Below are positions 63,368-64,000 of a stretch of 64,000 bases of DNA, piece by piece. The stretch comes from Anderseniella sp963700895 (GTDB lineage Bacteria > Pseudomonadota > Alphaproteobacteria > Rhizobiales > Aestuariivirgaceae), in NCBI GenBank assembly GCA_963700895.1, contig CAVOZI010000016.1:62001-126000 (forward strand). Direction: 5' to 3'. The stretch's first letter is position 1, and each line of letters starts with the position of its first letter. The position numbers and the translations under genes were made by a program. The notes beneath the pieces were generated by a model. It worked only from the letters and a program-made list of their open reading frames with translations. It searched no databases and was not told the DNA's origin.

Positions 63368-64000
63368 ATGGAATTCGGATTTACCACTGCGGCGTATGTC
63401 GTCGCCGCCGTCCTCTTCATCCTGTCGCTGGGCGGCCTGTCGGGCCAGGAAAGCGCCAAGCGCGCAGTCTGGTATGGCATCGCCGGCATGGCGCTGGCGG
63501 TGTTCGCCACGCTGATCGGCCCGGGCTCCGGCCTGTGGCTTCTGTCCATCGTGCTCATCGCGGCAGGCGGCATTATCGGTTATTACGTCGCCAAGCGCGT
63601 GCAGATGACCGAAATGCCCGAACTGGTCGCGGCCATGCACTCGCTGGTCGGCCTCGCCGCCGTGTTCGTCGGCTACAACGCCCACATCGAGCTGGGCAAC
63701 GTGCTGGCCATGGATGATGCGGCCCGCAAGGCGCTGGAAGGATTTGCAGCCATTCTCGCCAAGAAGACCGAGGTCGAGCAGAACATCCTGCGCATCGAAC
63801 TGTTCCTTGGCGTGTTCATCGGTGCGGTCACCTTCACCGGCTCCGTTATTGCCTATGGCAAGCTGGCCGGCAAGGTTACCTCTGCCGCCGTCAAGCTGCC
63901 GGGCGGGCATGCGCTCAATGCCACTGCAGCGGCCATCTCGGTGCTCTGCCTCGTCTGGTACATCATGTCCGGCGGCATTCTGCCCCTCGCGATCATGACC
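63368..64000 (+). CDS. pntB: NAD(P) transhydrogenase subunit beta (partial, N-terminal 211 residues)
   Basis: The frame starts at ATG 63368, 14 bases after pntA (AAGGGGCA precedes), and runs off the window. The visible part is membrane-rich: GFTTAAYVVAAVLFILSLGG, then ISAKRVQMTEMPELVAAMHSLVGLAAVFVGY, and GVFIGAVTFTGSVIAYGKLAG, matching the membrane half of PntB. The NADP(H)-binding domain III lies outside the window. Confidence 0.95.
   Translation, partial: MEFGFTTAAYVVAAVLFILSLGGLSGQESAKRAVWYGIAGMALAVFATLIGPGSGLWLLSIVLIAAGGIIGYYVAKRVQMTEMPELVAAMHSLVGLAAVFVGYNAHIELGNVLAMDDAARKALEGFAAILAKKTEVEQNILRIELFLGVFIGAVTFTGSVIAYGKLAGKVTSAAVKLPGGHALNATAAAISVLCLVWYIMSGGILPLAIMT

Noticed and set aside
61026..63368. 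780-codon reverse frame across the peroxiredoxin and pntA genes
   Set aside because: Shadow frame; spans two clear forward genes and has no domain content.
1..64000. CRISPR arrays, tRNA or rRNA genes, intact insertion sequences, integrases
   Set aside because: No regularly spaced repeats, no cloverleaf-type or rRNA-like stretch, and no transposase or integrase motif was found by reading; a tRNA scan would be decisive.

Overview
The window reads as a stretch of chromosome from an alphaproteobacterium, most likely of the order Hyphomicrobiales (Rhizobiales). Pointers are a PodJ-type polarity protein with the characteristic MKPGIPWSVKGI opening, a DUF6481 gene next to cspA, a LiuR-like MerR regulator beside an acyl-CoA dehydrogenase, high GC with strong GC3 in the housekeeping blocks, and a pntA/pntB transhydrogenase pair. 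No rRNA, tRNA, CRISPR array or intact insertion sequence was seen. The first gene (PodJ-like) and the last (pntB) run off the window edges.

Layout. (1) 1-15.4 kb, core: podJ-like, MerR regulator plus acyl-CoA dehydrogenase, a serine hydrolase, two paralogous small secreted proteins (the second interrupted by an in-frame TAA), a PuuA-like glutamine synthetase, the translation block rpmI-rplT-pheS-pheT, msrA, a 5'-nucleotidase and an EamA transporter. (2) 15.4-17.5 kb: a cold-shock group (cspA, a small basic protein, DUF6481), a short repeat-coding stretch, and trxC. (3) 17.6-40.3 kb: a catabolic island, visibly lower in GC in parts. It holds a mandelate racemase-like enzyme, a triple-RidA protein with DUF4863, an M20 hydrolase, a VOC protein, a six-gene operon (spermidine/putrescine-type ABC transporter, TetR/BetI-like regulator, trimethylamine dehydrogenase-like flavoenzyme), a bicupin, a kinase-aminotransferase fusion, a second flavin/Fe-S demethylase-type enzyme, both subunits of an N,N-dimethylformamidase-like iron amidohydrolase, and a creatinase-like enzyme. 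(4) 41.3-56.6 kb: accessory and stress genes (a cysteine-synthase-like enzyme, a wHTH-TPR regulator divergent from a methyltransferase, an extensin-like protein, a TelA-like/DUF6384/coiled-coil operon, small GlsB-type membrane proteins, DUF3606, dodecin, a GFA protein, a flavin monooxygenase, DsrE), with four copies of a degenerate ~55-bp repeat in the gaps from 40.3 to 56.1 kb. (5) 57-64 kb: a GntR-acyl-CoA ligase-ThDP enzyme operon, a peroxiredoxin and pntAB.

How the genes work together. The island looks like a dedicated uptake and degradation route for one or more N-methylated amines or amides. The DMFase-like enzyme would release a methylamine such as dimethylamine, the trimethylamine dehydrogenase-like enzyme would oxidatively demethylate it, and the ABC transporter and BetI-like regulator would handle import and control. 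The kinase-aminotransferase fusion resembles the hydroxylysine kinase / phospho-lyase pair, so a hydroxylated amine or lysine-type compound may also be a substrate. This linkage is inference from gene families and adjacency. All family assignments were made by reading the translations, without database searches.
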